Shown here: positions 33,973-45,397 of the stretch, in pieces
Position numbering within the stretch: position 1 is the stretch's first letter
Layout of the letters: each line of letters starts with the position of its first letter
Origin: Gloeopeniophorella convolvens
Taxonomy: Eukaryota; Basidiomycota; Agaricomycetes; Russulales
Assembly: GCA_022496205.1 (NCBI GenBank)
Contig: WTXD01000060.1
Location: 1 to 64,000 of the forward strand
Direction of reading: 5' to 3'
Length of the DNA stretch: 64,000 nucleotides
Notes under the pieces: generated by a model
Database searches by the model: none
What the model saw: the letters and a program-made list of their open reading frames with translations, nothing else
Told to the model about the DNA's origin: nothing
Made by a program: the position numbers and the translations under genes

Positions 33973-35225
33973 ATGCTTCGATATCCCACGCCCGTTGAGC
34001 ACTCCTACGGCGACGCCTACCAGTGGACCCCCGCCGCCGCCCCTGCAAGCGGCGCGCCCCCGCCTGCCGTAACCCCCGACGCGGAGGAGCGCCCAGAGGC
34101 CCAGTCCCCGCTCTCGCCACACAGCGCGTACGCGTACCCATACGCCGCCCACGGCGCCCACCCCGCGGCGCCGTACGACGACTCGCCATACACCCCGCAG
34201 GGATACCCCCCGCCACAGACGGTCAACTACGCCCTGCCGCCGTACGACTTTGCCGAATACCCCGTGAGCCACCGATCCTGCATGTCTGCGTACCCGTGCG
34301 CCCGCACGCTCACGCCCCCGCCCTGGCAGACCACCCCGGACGCGTGCTACCCGCCGTCGTCGGGCCCGTCGTCGTCGTCGGCGTACCTCCACGGCCCGTA
34401 CACCCACGCGGGGTACTACCCCACCGACGCCCCGCGCTCGCCGTACGACATGCCCTACCCCGCCGAGCCTGGCCTGCCATACGACGACACGTTCGAGCAC
34501 TATGCCGCGCCGCCGCTCGCAGCTGGGTTGCTGTTGTCGAGCGGCTCGTCCGAGCTCGGCCACGCGCTCGTCGAGACGCCGTCGCCCGCGCCCCGGCTCG
34601 CCCTGGGCCCCGTCAAGACGGAGCCCGCGCACGAGTACGACGCGCCGCTCAGCAGCCCCGCATACGGCGCGGAGGACGGCCACGCGCACCACGCGCACGC
34701 GCACGCGCACGCACACCACGCACACGCGCACCCCGCGCCGTTCCGCGTCGTCCAGGACCCGAGCGCGTACCCCGCGCCCAAGGTGCAGGTGCGCCGCCGC
34801 AGCCGGGCGCCCACACGTTCTCCGGTTGCTCATGGCGACGCGCGACAGCAGCAGGCGGCCGCGCGCGCGCCGGGGCAGGTGTTCGACGCGGCGGGGCCCA
34901 AGGCGGGGCAGGGCGTGCTGAAGCTGCCGTCGACCAAGCGGGCGGTGCGGCGCAAGCCTGCGATCGCGTGTTTGTTCTGCCGGGAGCGCAAGATTGCGTG
35001 CGGGGCGCCGCCGGCGGGCAGCGCGGACACGACGTGCAAGTGAGTGGTTTCGGATTTGTGCCTGGGTGTGCGGGGGGCTGATGGTGTCGCAGCCAGTGTG
35101 CGCGGCGGTCGCGCAAGTGCGAGTATCCGACGATGTCGCGGCGGGGGCTGCACAAGCGGCAGCGGGGCGAGAGTGCGCACGCGCGGTCCGAGGCGGAGGA
35201 CGCGGACTATGTGCCGACGACATAG
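33973..35225 (+). CDS. Zn2Cys6 transcription factor with C-terminal DNA-binding domain, 399 aa
   Basis: Two exons, 33973-35039 and 35093-35225, joined by a GTGAGT intron. The first 300 residues are low-complexity, rich in Pro, Ala, Tyr and His, with a His/Ala run near residues 235-255 (codons around 34680-34735). The binuclear zinc cluster sits near the C-terminus: C-x2-C-R-x-R-K-x2-C, then C-x2-C-x5-C ending in KCEYP, with six cysteines present. The intron falls inside the cluster, just before the fourth cysteine pair region. No fungal-specific regulatory domain (Fungal_trans) follows. This layout occurs in several basidiomycete regulators; target genes are unknown. The start ATG follows a CT-rich leader. 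Confidence 0.85.
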
Positions 35226-36146
35226 CGGCGCTGCTGCGTGCGCACGGACTGTCCAGCACCATGCAGCCTGCTTTCTTTCTTCGACGGTGCTTTTCCTTAT
35301 TGTGTTGCCCTGATTGCTCGCCCGGATGTGCGGCAGCCCGTACGTACGTCGCCGTCGAGTGTAATGCGCCCATCTGCTCTGCTCTGTTCCAGTTGGCTGA
35401 TTGTGGATCTGATTTCTAACTGCTCTTCTCTTACATACCATGATGGATCGCCGTCGCCCCGTTTTCCCTCGCTCGCTCTCGCTCACCCATATGTAACTGT
35501 ATATATCGGCACCCCCAAACCCAGATCCCCATTTAGCACGCCTTTTTTCCCCCTTTTCGCGACGACTGGAATGCGAAGCTGCGCCCCCGTGCCTTGCCGA
35601 TGACGCGTCTGGCGTCCATAACACCGCGACGTGGATGGATGCCATCCTTGCGACGAAGCGCGGGACCAGGGCGCCACACGCCGCGAGGCTCCGCTTTCGG
35701 CGTGCCCTGCGTCCACCGGGGGCTTCTCCGCGCGTGCCGGCAAAGCGTGGCGCACGCTTCTATCGATATCAGGCATCCCCAGTCACACGCGACGCTGCCA
35801 GGCGGAACAGCTCTCTCCCTCCTTTTACGTGTTGCGAACTCCCCGGGTGCGACAGCGTACGTCGTTGATACACGGGCGAATGATCCGGGACTTTGTGGGG
35901 CAGCCGTGGGGTGTGACCTTTGGCTCGCGGGGGCCGCGGTGTGGAGCAAACAGCTGGGAAGCTGCCGCTGGTCCTCTTCTTGACAGGCTTTTGAATAGCG
36001 CGGGTACCTGCGGACCATGGTGGGTCGTCCGCGCCGCCGGCATGTACACCGGAACTGGGGATGCAGAGACTAGGAGAGCAGATAGTGTAGATGTCTCTAG
36101 AGAATGACAATACGCAGCCAACAGCTGGGAGCAGATAACACAACGT
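35226..36146. other. Intergenic between convergent genes, 921 nt
   Basis: 3' flanks of the Zn2Cys6 gene (+) and uL14m (-). No gene recognised. Confidence 0.5.
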
Positions 36147-36670
36147 TTATACCACCTGCGAATTCGCCGAGGCGTAAGCGCGCGCGAGCGGGGCCGCAAA
36201 CAACGGACGGCGGCCGACGCACCTTGGGGGCCAAGCTGACGATCTTCCCCCAGCCCTTCATGCGCAGGTCCGCGCTCACCGCCCCGCCGATGCGCGTGCC
36301 CAGCATCTCGCGCTTGTTGTTCAGCAGCACCGCCGCGTTGTCGTCGAACCGGATCCACCGCCCGTCGGGCCGCCGCACGGGCTTCGACGTGCGCACGATC
36401 ACCGCGCGCCGCACGTCGCCGCGCCGCACCTTGAGGATGTTCGACGCCGCCTGCGCGCCGGGCGAGATTGGGCGGGCGCGCTTGACGACGCAGACGATCT
36501 CGTCGCCGACGCCGCCCCAGCCGTTGTTCACTTTGTTTTTGAGCACGTTGACGCACTCGATGAGGAGCGCGCCCGAGTTGTCGATGACCTGTGCAGAGAG
36601 ACGTTAGGATGTGCGCGGGGACGGCGGAGAGGAGGCGACGCACGTTGAGGGTGCTCTTGAGCCCAATCAT
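36147..36670 (-). CDS. Mitochondrial large-subunit ribosomal protein uL14m
   Basis: Structural protein of the mitochondrial large ribosomal subunit. Three exons (reading down): 36644-36670 (nine codons, MIGLKSTLN), 36223-36588 and 36147-36155 (only VV plus stop), total 133 aa. The bacterial-type uL14 core is clear: [45 protein letters not shown], and the end [16 protein letters not shown]. The bacterial-like form and the absence of eukaryotic cytosolic uL14 features point to the mitochondrial paralogue. Its start lies 267 bp from the hexokinase start in divergent orientation. Confidence 0.9.
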
Positions 36671-36937
36671 GCCGGACGCTGTGTGCTCGAGTCGCGGTCG
36701 CGGTCGCGCGCTGGCACGAGAATTGGCAGCAGGTTCGCGGTGCGGGCCCAGGCGGGCCGAGAACCGGAGGAGCGTGCCGGCTTCCGGGGCGATGTTCCCA
36801 CGAGCGGCGTGATGCGCCGCGCCGCTCCTGATTTCGACTTCGATTGAATCCCGCCCTCACCAAGTGTACTCACTTATCGACTGCCCCATCGCCCGCGCCC
36901 GCCGCCGACACCCACCGCGCCAGACCTCACACCAAAA
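36671..36937. promoter_or_regulatory. Shared divergent promoter of uL14m and hexokinase
   Basis: 267 bp separate the two start codons. With so little room, both 5' UTRs and promoters must lie here. No clear TATA box was seen. Confidence 0.6.
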
Positions 36938-39254
36938 ATGCCGACTTCGCGACGAGGCAGCGGGAGCGTCACCCTGCCCACCGGGCAGGTGCTCGCCATC
37001 CACACCCGCACGCACGACGAGGAGGAGCTCCCCCATGCGACCAAGAAGTGCGTGCGTCTGTGCCCGTCGCGCGCCGTGTGCTGATGCGCGCCCGCAGGAC
37101 GATGGCCGATCACTTGCGTAAATACGAGAGCATGTGCGCGCCCAGCCTTTCTGCCCATCATGGTTCTTACCCCGCCCGCAGTTTCACGCTCACGCCGCAG
37201 CGCATGCGCATGATCGTCGAGGCGTTCAAGGAGACGCTCGAGCTCGGACTGGAGAAGCCGAAGCAGACCGTGGTGCGTTTTTTAATTGGCCGATGTCGTC
37301 TTTGAGTGCGCGCAGATTGCGCCGCCCACTACACCAGCTGTGCATCTGCATATGGCTTCACGCATGCAAGACGGCGTTTCGCGATCCGCGCATTTTGGTC
37401 CTCCGTGGACGGCGGCGGAAATCTAGTCATCTGTGGCGTGCTCACGTGATCTGACGTATCCCCCAGCCGATGATCCCAACGTTCGTATTCGGGTGGCCGA
37501 CAGGAAAAGAGACGGGCGATTACCTCGCCGTTGACCTCGGTGTGTACTCTGGGCGCCCGCCCCCGCTCGTTGGCCATAGACTCGTATGAACTCCGCTAGG
37601 CGGCACGAACCTGCGCGTCTGCCTGGTGACGCTGCAGGGCAACGGCAAATTCGAGATCACGCAGTCCAAGTACCGCCTCACGGAAGAGCAGAAGCAGGAG
37701 GACGGCCAGAAGCTGTTCGACTTTTGCGCCGAGTGCCTCAAGACGTTCATTGAGACGAATCTCGAGGAGGGCACCGTCAAGGAGGGCGAGCTCCTCCCGC
37801 TTGGCTTTACCGTGCGTCGCTGCCCGGCCTCCGCCCTGTGCAGACGCTGACTTCCGCATGCGCGCCTAGTTCTCGTACCCGTGCTCGTGAGTGCCGTTTG
37901 TCGCTGCGTGACACGCGCGATGCATCGATGTGGCTATAGGCAGGAACGCATCGACCACGGCGAGCTCATCCGCTGGACAAAGGGCTTTGGCGCTACGAAC
38001 ACCGAGGGCCGCGACGTCGCGGCGATGTTCCGTGAGAGCCTGAAGAAGAATGTAAGCACGCTTGTAGGCCCTGCGCTTGGGCGTCTCTGGACTGACGAGG
38101 GCTGCGAGACAGAATGTGCCTGCAGAGCTGACGGCGATCATCAACGACACGACGGGGACGCTTATCGCGTCTGCGTACGTGAACCCGCGCACGCGCATCG
38201 CGGTCATCTTTGGCACGGGATGCAACGCCGCGTACATGGAGCGCGTCGGCGACATCCACAAGATCAAGAACCTGGGCATCGACGACGAGGCGGAGATGGC
38301 GATCAACTGCGAATGGGTGCGCGCTCGCCGGTCTCGGGTTGGTGGGGTGTGTCGCTGACGGACAGAGGCGGCCGGCAGGGCGCGTTCGACTCGTTCGAGC
38401 ACGAGCACCTCCCGCGGACCAAGTACGACCAGACCATCGACGAGACGTCAAACAAGCCCGGCGAGCAGGCCTTCGAGGTGCGCCCCCCCGCACCGCCCCC
38501 ACAAGCGCGCGCTCACACCCCGCGCCCACGCCAGAAACTGATCTCGGGGCGCTACCTCGGCGAGATCCTGCGCCTCGTGATCTGCGAGCTGATCGACGAG
38601 GGCGTGCTCTTCCTGGGCCAGAACACGTACAAGCTCGAGACGCCCTACGCGCTCGACACGGCGTTCCTCTCGCTGATGGAGAGCGACCCGACCGAGGAGC
38701 TGCTCATGATCATCGGCATCTTCACGCACTTTTTCGCGCTCGAGACGACGCTCGCGGAGCGCCAGTTCTTCCGCGCGCTCGCGAAGCTCGTCGGGCGCCG
38801 CGCGGCAAGGCTTAGCGCGTGCGGGATCGCGGCGATCGTGAGCAAGATGGGGTACCTTGAGGAGGGCTGCGCGGTCGGCGCGGACGGCTCGCTATACAAT
38901 GTGCGCCATGCGTGTTTTTTCTGCGTGTCCGCGCGCTGAGTCACGGTGCTAGAAATACCCCGGTTTTGCGGAGCGCGTGCACGAGGGCCTGCAGGACATA
39001 TTCGGCGACAAGGGCCGGTGCGCGCCGCCTCCTCCTCCCCCATCGTCGTGCTGCGTCCGCTGACCGCGTCGTGTCGTGTCTCGCCCCCGCAGCAACATCA
39101 TAACGTACCACGCCGAAGACGGGAGCGGCGTCGGGAGCGCGATCATCGCGAGTGCGTGCGCGGTGCTTGTGTGTGTGCGGGCGGGTTGCTGACGCGGTGC
39201 GGTGCAGGCATGACGACGATCCGCAAGAGCCAGGGGCTGTACCTGAATGTCTGA
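36938..39254 (+). CDS. Hexokinase
   Basis: ATP-dependent phosphorylation of hexoses at the entry to glycolysis (EC 2.7.1.1). Thirteen exons: 36938-37047, 37098-37133, 37182-37272, 37467-37539, 37600-37811, 37870-37886, 37940-38051, 38113-38316, 38379-38477, 38535-38900, 38953-39017, 39093-39151 and 39208-39254; total 496 aa in one frame. Motifs in order: RMRMIVEAF, PMIPTFVFGWPTGKETGDYLAV, DLGGTNLRVC (phosphate 1), GFTFSYPCSQ and WTKGF (glucose site), NDTTGTL, GTGCNAAYME, NCEWGAFD, and near the end DGSGVGSAIIAS (adenosine region). Exon 6 is just 17 nt. The intron at 37273-37466 (194 nt) is the longest. Length and motifs are those of fungal hexokinases; nothing is missing. Confidence 0.95.
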
Positions 39255-40370
39255 GTCTGAGCGGCGGGCTGCGTGTGCGTGTGCGTGTGCGCGCGTGTGA
39301 GCGGACGCTTGGAAGCCATCGTGTGCGTGTACGATAGTGGGGGGAGCAGTACTATATAGAGACGCGCGAGCGGCCGCTATTGCAGTTTTTTTTTTCCGTA
39401 CAGATAGGCCCTTTTGTGTGTGTTAAAAATGGGCGAGCGAAGAACATGTCGATGTGGGAATTTCTGTACATAGCGTTCTTAAGCGTGCTGGGTTTCGAAG
39501 GCGAAGGACCACGGGGGTGTCGTACGCGTGTGTAACTGGCCCCGGACGGCGCGCCGAGCGCTCGGCCCGACTCCGACGCGAACTCCGCGTCCGCGCGCGA
39601 CCCCGGGAGTCGTGGCGTCGACTATCTTTGTCCTCCTCCATGACCATCGCGATTGTATCGTAAGTGCAGCCATGGAAACACCTCCCCGACGGTCGACCTG
39701 TGCGTAATGCTCCTTTCTGCCCGCACACCACGGTGGGGCCCAAGCGCGACTCCTCAACCGAGAACCCGCTGCCAGCGTGGGGGCTGTGACCCTGATGCCA
39801 TCGCGGTGGATGCCAACACCACGTTCTGGCTGGTTCTGACGTGATGCCGCGTGCGTTTGGTTCTTTGTTCAATGCTCTCGAGGAAGTGCTTTTTCTCTTT
39901 CGAGGGTCTTGGGGCTGGGCGATGTGACGATGGCCCCTCCGGCGGGTGGTCCACGCGGCGCGTGCCGGCGTCCCAACAGACTGCGATTGCACCTCTGATT
40001 CTGCCTGGGCCACTTCTGTCTCAGGTGCCCGGTGCCCGCGTGCGATCTGGATGCGCCGGGGCGTGCGAACCCAGAGTGCGAGCAGAACCTGGATTCTGAT
40101 CACCTCTGCTGTCACCAGAATCCCCCCCACTGCACTAGCTGCCACCAGAATACCGTCACAGCGCCATTGCGGAATCCGTACAACTCGACCTGGGCCCGCT
40201 TGGTGCTCGGAAAAAGGTGAGCAAAGTTGCGGTGATGCAGATGTGGCATGCTGACTTTCTGATAGATGCGGGTGCGGCAGGGGGTTATATAGCGCCAGGC
40301 GGCGGAGCGCGGACGGGATTTGACAGCGTGCGGGCGTCCTGGTTCTGGTACATTGCGCTGCATTCGAGCG
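39255..40370. other. Intergenic, 1,116 nt
   Basis: 3' flank of hexokinase, with a T9 tract near 39388, and upstream region of membrane gene 1. No gene recognised. Confidence 0.5.
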
Positions 40371-42254
40371 ATGAGCACGGGCTCGACGGACACGTTGACT
40401 GGCAGGGCGGTTGGGGACTTTTGTGCGCCTCCTGTCCGTGGCCCGATCATGACGCGACTTACCTTGCCTTTCCGGTCGTGCCGCGCGCCGCGCAGTGGTG
40501 CTGTACAAGCTTCTGCATGTCGTCGTGGGGCTCGAAATGTGAGTGTCTGGCCTTCGCTTTGTGGTCGGCGGACGACGCTGACCGGGCGGCCGCAGATGGT
40601 ACTACGTCGCCAACATCCGCTTCGACTGGGAGATCGCTAGTGGGAGGCGGCCGCTGCGGTGGCCGGGCGCGGTGCGTGGCGCGCCGCTCGGGTGGCGCGC
40701 TGGCGCGTGTTCAATCGGCGGTCGGAACAGATCTACCTCGCGATGCGGCTGTCGAGCGTCGGTTGCGTGGTCACGATCCTCGTCGGGCTGAGCGCGCGGC
40801 ATGTCGACTGCCGGGTGAGGCTTTCCGTTCTGGGCGCTAGCGTTCGCTGATGTAGAGCACCCCAGATCTGGGCGGTCTTCGTGGTCGTGAGTGCTGTGCG
40901 CCTTTCTTGAATTGCTAGGCGGCCGTTGACGGCGCCACGTCCTAGTTCTTCCCATATGTTGAGCTCGATCTTGCGCTGTTTCTGACGGCACTGAGGGTGT
41001 GGGTATCCATACGCCTCTGACATCATTCTGTTAGCTTATGGGCCGACGCTAGGATCGCGATCTCCGAGCAATACCGCCCGCTCGTCGCCGCTTCATTGGC
41101 GGCTTGGCTGATTCACATTGGGACATCCATCCACTGTGCGCCTGTTTTCTCTTCTACGCAGCGACTGAATCCTTACGTCCTTATTATGCAGTTCTTACGC
41201 AGGTGGGACTCCGCTTCCAGGGCGGCTCTATGTACCAAGTCAGTGCGATTGGCTGATTCGCCTCGCTGGACAGGTGCATGGCGTACGTGTGGATATTGGT
41301 TCGCTGTCCTCTTGCACCATGTTTGCGTCACAGCCGCAGCTGCTTATCGTCTCCATCGTGACGCTCGCGACGTACTTTGCCCTCCTCGCCACAACAATCT
41401 GCGCACTGTTACTCCAGCCTGTCAACAGCACGTTTGGGGTCTGGCGGCTGTTGTATAATCAGGTACGGAGCGCGGTGGTGCGATGGTCCTCTCTGGGAAC
41501 ACGTTGAACGGACCTGGGGCCGCTAGGGGCTTGTATGGTTCGCTCTCGCGGCTCTGACAGAGATCCCCACGCTGGTTTGTCGAATGATCCTCTCTGTCTA
41601 TTGTACCTCGCTGATAACAGCAATGAAGGTGCTATTATGCATCAATTTGAGCAGTGAGTACTTGAAGATGGGCCTGGCGTCACTCGGATTAGCGTTGACT
41701 TGTGGGACGACCAATAGCGCCGTTCAACATGGTGCGTTTCTTGCAGCTATACGAGAGCATGATCTAATTCTTGCCATCTCCAAAGATGCTTCAAATCCCG
41801 AGAGGTAAGTTACGTCTATAGCTGTCTTCCCTCCAAATCTCTGATCCCGTCCCAGTGGTGATTGTGTACGTGATGCTGAGCACCGCATCCTGCGTGCCGT
41901 CATTGACACCACACAGCTCAATTGGCACCACGACGATGTTCCGCACCCTGCAAAATTATCGGACCAACGAGAGGAAGTGCGCGCCTCTCACGCTCCCCCG
42001 CCGCTCCCACCCTTCATTTACGCATGGTCCGCAGGAAGGAACAGATCGTCGCCACCGACCCGGTGCCACACGCATCCCCGCAGGGCGATCGGTCAAGGTC
42101 GTCGACGCCAGTGCTGCCGTTTCAGCATGTCGAGGTCGCGATCACGACGACGTTCGACCAGTACAGCGACGAGTGCATTTCCACGTTGCGGCGCGAGAAG
42201 TCGCCCGTTTCGCCCGTGCCGTCGTGCGGCACGCTGAAGGGGCGTGATACGTAA
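40371..42254 (+). CDS. Multi-pass membrane protein 1 of a basidiomycete family, 335 aa
   Basis: Sixteen exons: 40371-40422, 40496-40538, 40596-40671, 40731-40814, 40866-40886, 40946-40998, 41053-41135, 41192-41202, 41274-41462, 41527-41574, 41629-41653, 41718-41731, 41786-41804, 41856-41865, 41917-41976 and 42035-42254, total 1,008 nt. About seven hydrophobic segments are seen, including VLYKLLHVVVGLEIWYYV, MRLSSVGCVVTILVGL, LLIVSIVTLATYFALLATT and GLVWFALAALTEIPTLV. The pattern (WEI...RRPLRWP, then NxxxxF, then LLYNQGLVWF) matches a large, functionally uncharacterised basidiomycete seven-segment family. Exons of 10, 11, 14 and 19 nt make the model hard to predict automatically. The position of the short exon 8 is the least certain. 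Confidence 0.72.
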
Positions 42255-43628
42255 CACTTCAATTAGACGGGATGCTTTTGATACTTGGTAGATCAGGGAA
42301 GTCGTAGGCTCTTTGACGGCCTGCGAAGGTATTTATGTATGTATCAACAGATTAGTTGGGGTAGGATAGAAGCGCATGTTCGGATAGGAGAGTGTAATAC
42401 ATAAGAACATGGTCGTGACGCCGATGCATCGCCACCCGTCAGCTGTTTCTTCCACGAGAACGTATGTTATCACGAAGGTCGACTAAAGGCCATGTGGAGC
42501 AGTGACCAGGAGACAAGAAGTGCACGCGCTCACTAAGGCCAACGGGGCGTGCTGGCAGACAAAACGGCAATCCTGCATGCGGCAGGGGCGTACTACGCGT
42601 AGGGGACGATATCTGTGTCGTCGCTCACGTATAGGATTGAGTTGCTGGTAGATTTGCCTATTAGTGAGCAGAGATACTTATCAACGGTGAGAGAATGTGA
42701 TAAGAATGGAGGGGTATGTCGGAGGGGTTCAATCAGAGAAGCTGCCCTGTAATTGGTCGAGCGGATCCCCGATCAGATGTTACGAAGCATCGTCGCGAGC
42801 TAGCATCTGAGTCCGAGTCGTCATTGCGTGCTCGATGAGCTTGAATCGGCCCAGTTGGAGTCGTGATGGTCCCAGCCAGGAGAAGCAGGGAGAAGCGGTA
42901 CCCATTATGTAATCCGATCGGTCTGAACTCGTTTGAGACTCAGCGCTCAGCTCGGAACGGAGTCTGAACTTTTTTGACCAACACTGCCAGCAACTCAACT
43001 TGGTGGCAGTCATGCGGTCGACAACCGAGTGACACCTCTCGTAGTACCTCCCCTCGAATTGCTAGAGGCTGTTGGCTTCCAACTCATACATCTCGTGACG
43101 CAGAATTCCGAACAATATCAATGATGTCTTCACGCTGATTCGTGCCTGCGTCTTGGACGTCGGAATCTTCGTGTTCACACCACGTCTGACGTGATCCCAT
43201 CGGATTTTGGATCAAGGTCGCCTCGCTCTATAGAGGCAACTGTGATTCCTTCTGGCTTCCATGCTGAGGTGGCTTTCTATCCCGGACTGGAGGGTCATCG
43301 TAACCGGGATTGGCGGTACTCTGCAGGTGCTCATCAGAAAAGTCATTTCTATTGCTTCGGTCCGTGGGAAGGTGTTTTCTCACTTGGTCTACCAGCTACT
43401 GGATGCGTCGCGCAGATTAATAGTAGGATCTCTCGTCAGAGGGTGTCCCAGCTATTAAATTAGATCGCATCATCGGTTTACTCGACATGCGTCTTGGAGG
43501 AACATTTCTCATGAGCTTGGGTGAAAGTGCACATGAGTCATGACGGACCGCCGCTCTGGAAATGAACCAAAGGCTCGGGGCCCTGTATAAAGTCGGATTG
43601 CCTCTACTGGGCGGTTGTCTGGACAGCG
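42255..43628. other. Intergenic, 1,374 nt
   Basis: Spacer between the tandem membrane genes. No gene fragment of the flanking family or other protein was recognised in it. Confidence 0.5.
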
Positions 43629-45397
43629 ATGTCTGCCCCTCCAGCTGACCGGATACTTCGGGACTATCGTGCGCCCCTTCCTTGGCGACACTGGATGCTG
43701 ATCGGTTTCCTGACTCTCCCCTACCTTTCTCTTAGTTGTCTTGGTCAAGTTACTTCACGTCGTCGCTGGTCTCGAACTGTAAGTTAAATTTGTATACAAC
43801 TAGTTATGCGGGCGCCCGGCTGATGTGTGTCCTTCCACAGATGGTACTTTGTTTCGAATGCGTATTTTGATTGGGAGCTCCTCCGAGGAAAACGTCCCCT
43901 CAAGTGGCCAGGTTGGGTGAGTCCACCTGGTGTGGCTGAGAAGATACACATTAATTGCTGGTATAGATCTATCTCGCCACTAGAGCTTCCAGCCTAGGCT
44001 GTTCCATTTCGGTCCTTATAGGGTTCAACGCCAGGAATATTGACTGCAAGGTGGCGTGCTTCCAGTTAACCAATTGCTTATATTCATACTTGCAAGGTCT
44101 GGGCAAAATTCGCCTTCGTTAGTCGATCGTTCGTGATGTTCGTCGGGATTCGGTTCCTGACTACTGCACAGCTGTTTCCCATTCTTCAACTCGAGCTGTC
44201 CTTACTGTTGACCGCACTTCGCGTGTGAGTGACTCCATATCCCAGGCCCATTCTTGTTAACTCTGCGCTAGGACTGCTATCTCGGAAACGTATCGCCCCC
44301 TCATGGCTATTGCTGCGGTGGCATGGATCGGCCATGCTGTGTCATTCATTCATCGTGCGTTTTATTGGTTGATTGCGCTTACCGGTACCTACTGTCCTTG
44401 CAGTCCTCGCGCAGGTACCGGCCGAACATCTTTTTCAAAGGAGACGGTGGATACTCATGACGTGCTACAGTTGCAAGGCCAGACGTTGCCTCTGAGCCCC
44501 ACAACTAGCGCGTGTGCAATGTCCGCACCTCAGATGCAACTTCTGATTGTATCCATTGTGACGCTAGTCACATATTTTATTCTTATATCCACCACGCTCT
44601 ACGGGCTATTGCGCCAGCGTAAGGCAAGCTCGTTCGGCGTGTGGCGCATGCTATATAATCAGGTATGCTGGTACCGGGAGTAAATTGGAAGTCTATCTAA
44701 AATAACATGCGTCTGACAGGGCTTGACGTGGTTCACATTAGCAGTGTTGGCCGAGATTCCCACCCTGGTTCGTTTTTGGCGCTTCATCTGATGCGCACTT
44801 AACTCGAGTCGACCGAAGGTCATGCTTTGCTTCAACTTCAGTCGTATGTCGGCCTTCCATGCCTCTCACGCTCGCTTCTCAACGATTCTTGGACACAGCC
44901 CCATTTAATATGGTATGCCTCCCGATATCATAAGAAAGCGACCTGATCCGACCTTCCGAGAAGCTATTCCAGGTTCCGCGGAGTACGTCATCCGGCTCTT
45001 GATTGCATGGCTTATAACTGACTGAAATCGCTGCTAGCCGTGATAGTGTATGACCGCTCTGTGACGCACATTCTCCTCTCGCTGACTTCATGAAGCTCCA
45101 TCGGCACGACGACGATGTTCCGCACGCTGCAGAACTACAGCCGCACAGAGGATACTCAGTACGTAAATCAGATAGTCGTTATTCCTACTCTTCTTCATGT
45201 CTGCGTGCAGGAGAGATAAGTATATCTCTGCCAGCACGGCCCACCCGCAACGCGATCCCTCCGACGCCCCGGAGTCGCCGTCTACCATCATGCAATTCCG
45301 TCAGGTTGAAATTGCTATCACTACCACATTCGATCAATACAGCGATGACGGGGCCGAGGAACTTCAGCAAGATAAATCCCTAGTTTCTCGCGACTGA
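43629..45397 (+). CDS. Multi-pass membrane protein 2, tandem paralogue, 322 aa
   Basis: Sixteen exons: 43629-43668, 43736-43778, 43841-43916, 43967-44050, 44097-44117, 44172-44224, 44272-44354, 44404-44414, 44471-44662, 44720-44767, 44819-44843, 44899-44912, 44964-44982, 45038-45047, 45096-45158 and 45211-45397, total 969 nt. Intron positions and phases are the same as in the upstream paralogue. Conserved blocks include VKLLHVVAGLELWYFVSNAYF, KRPLKWPGW, LLTALRV, ISETYRPL, QLLIVSIVTLVTYF and LLYNQGLTWF, and the soluble tail VEIAITTTFDQYSDD is nearly identical in both genes. GC content is lower than in copy 1. Two acceptors in this model read AAG, so exons 13 and 15 are less sure. Function unknown. 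Confidence 0.72.

Noticed and set aside
33943..35373. 476-codon antisense open frame over the Zn2Cys6 gene
   Set aside because: It is a composition shadow of a GC-rich coding exon: no domain, and the sense strand has a clear zinc cluster and splice junction.
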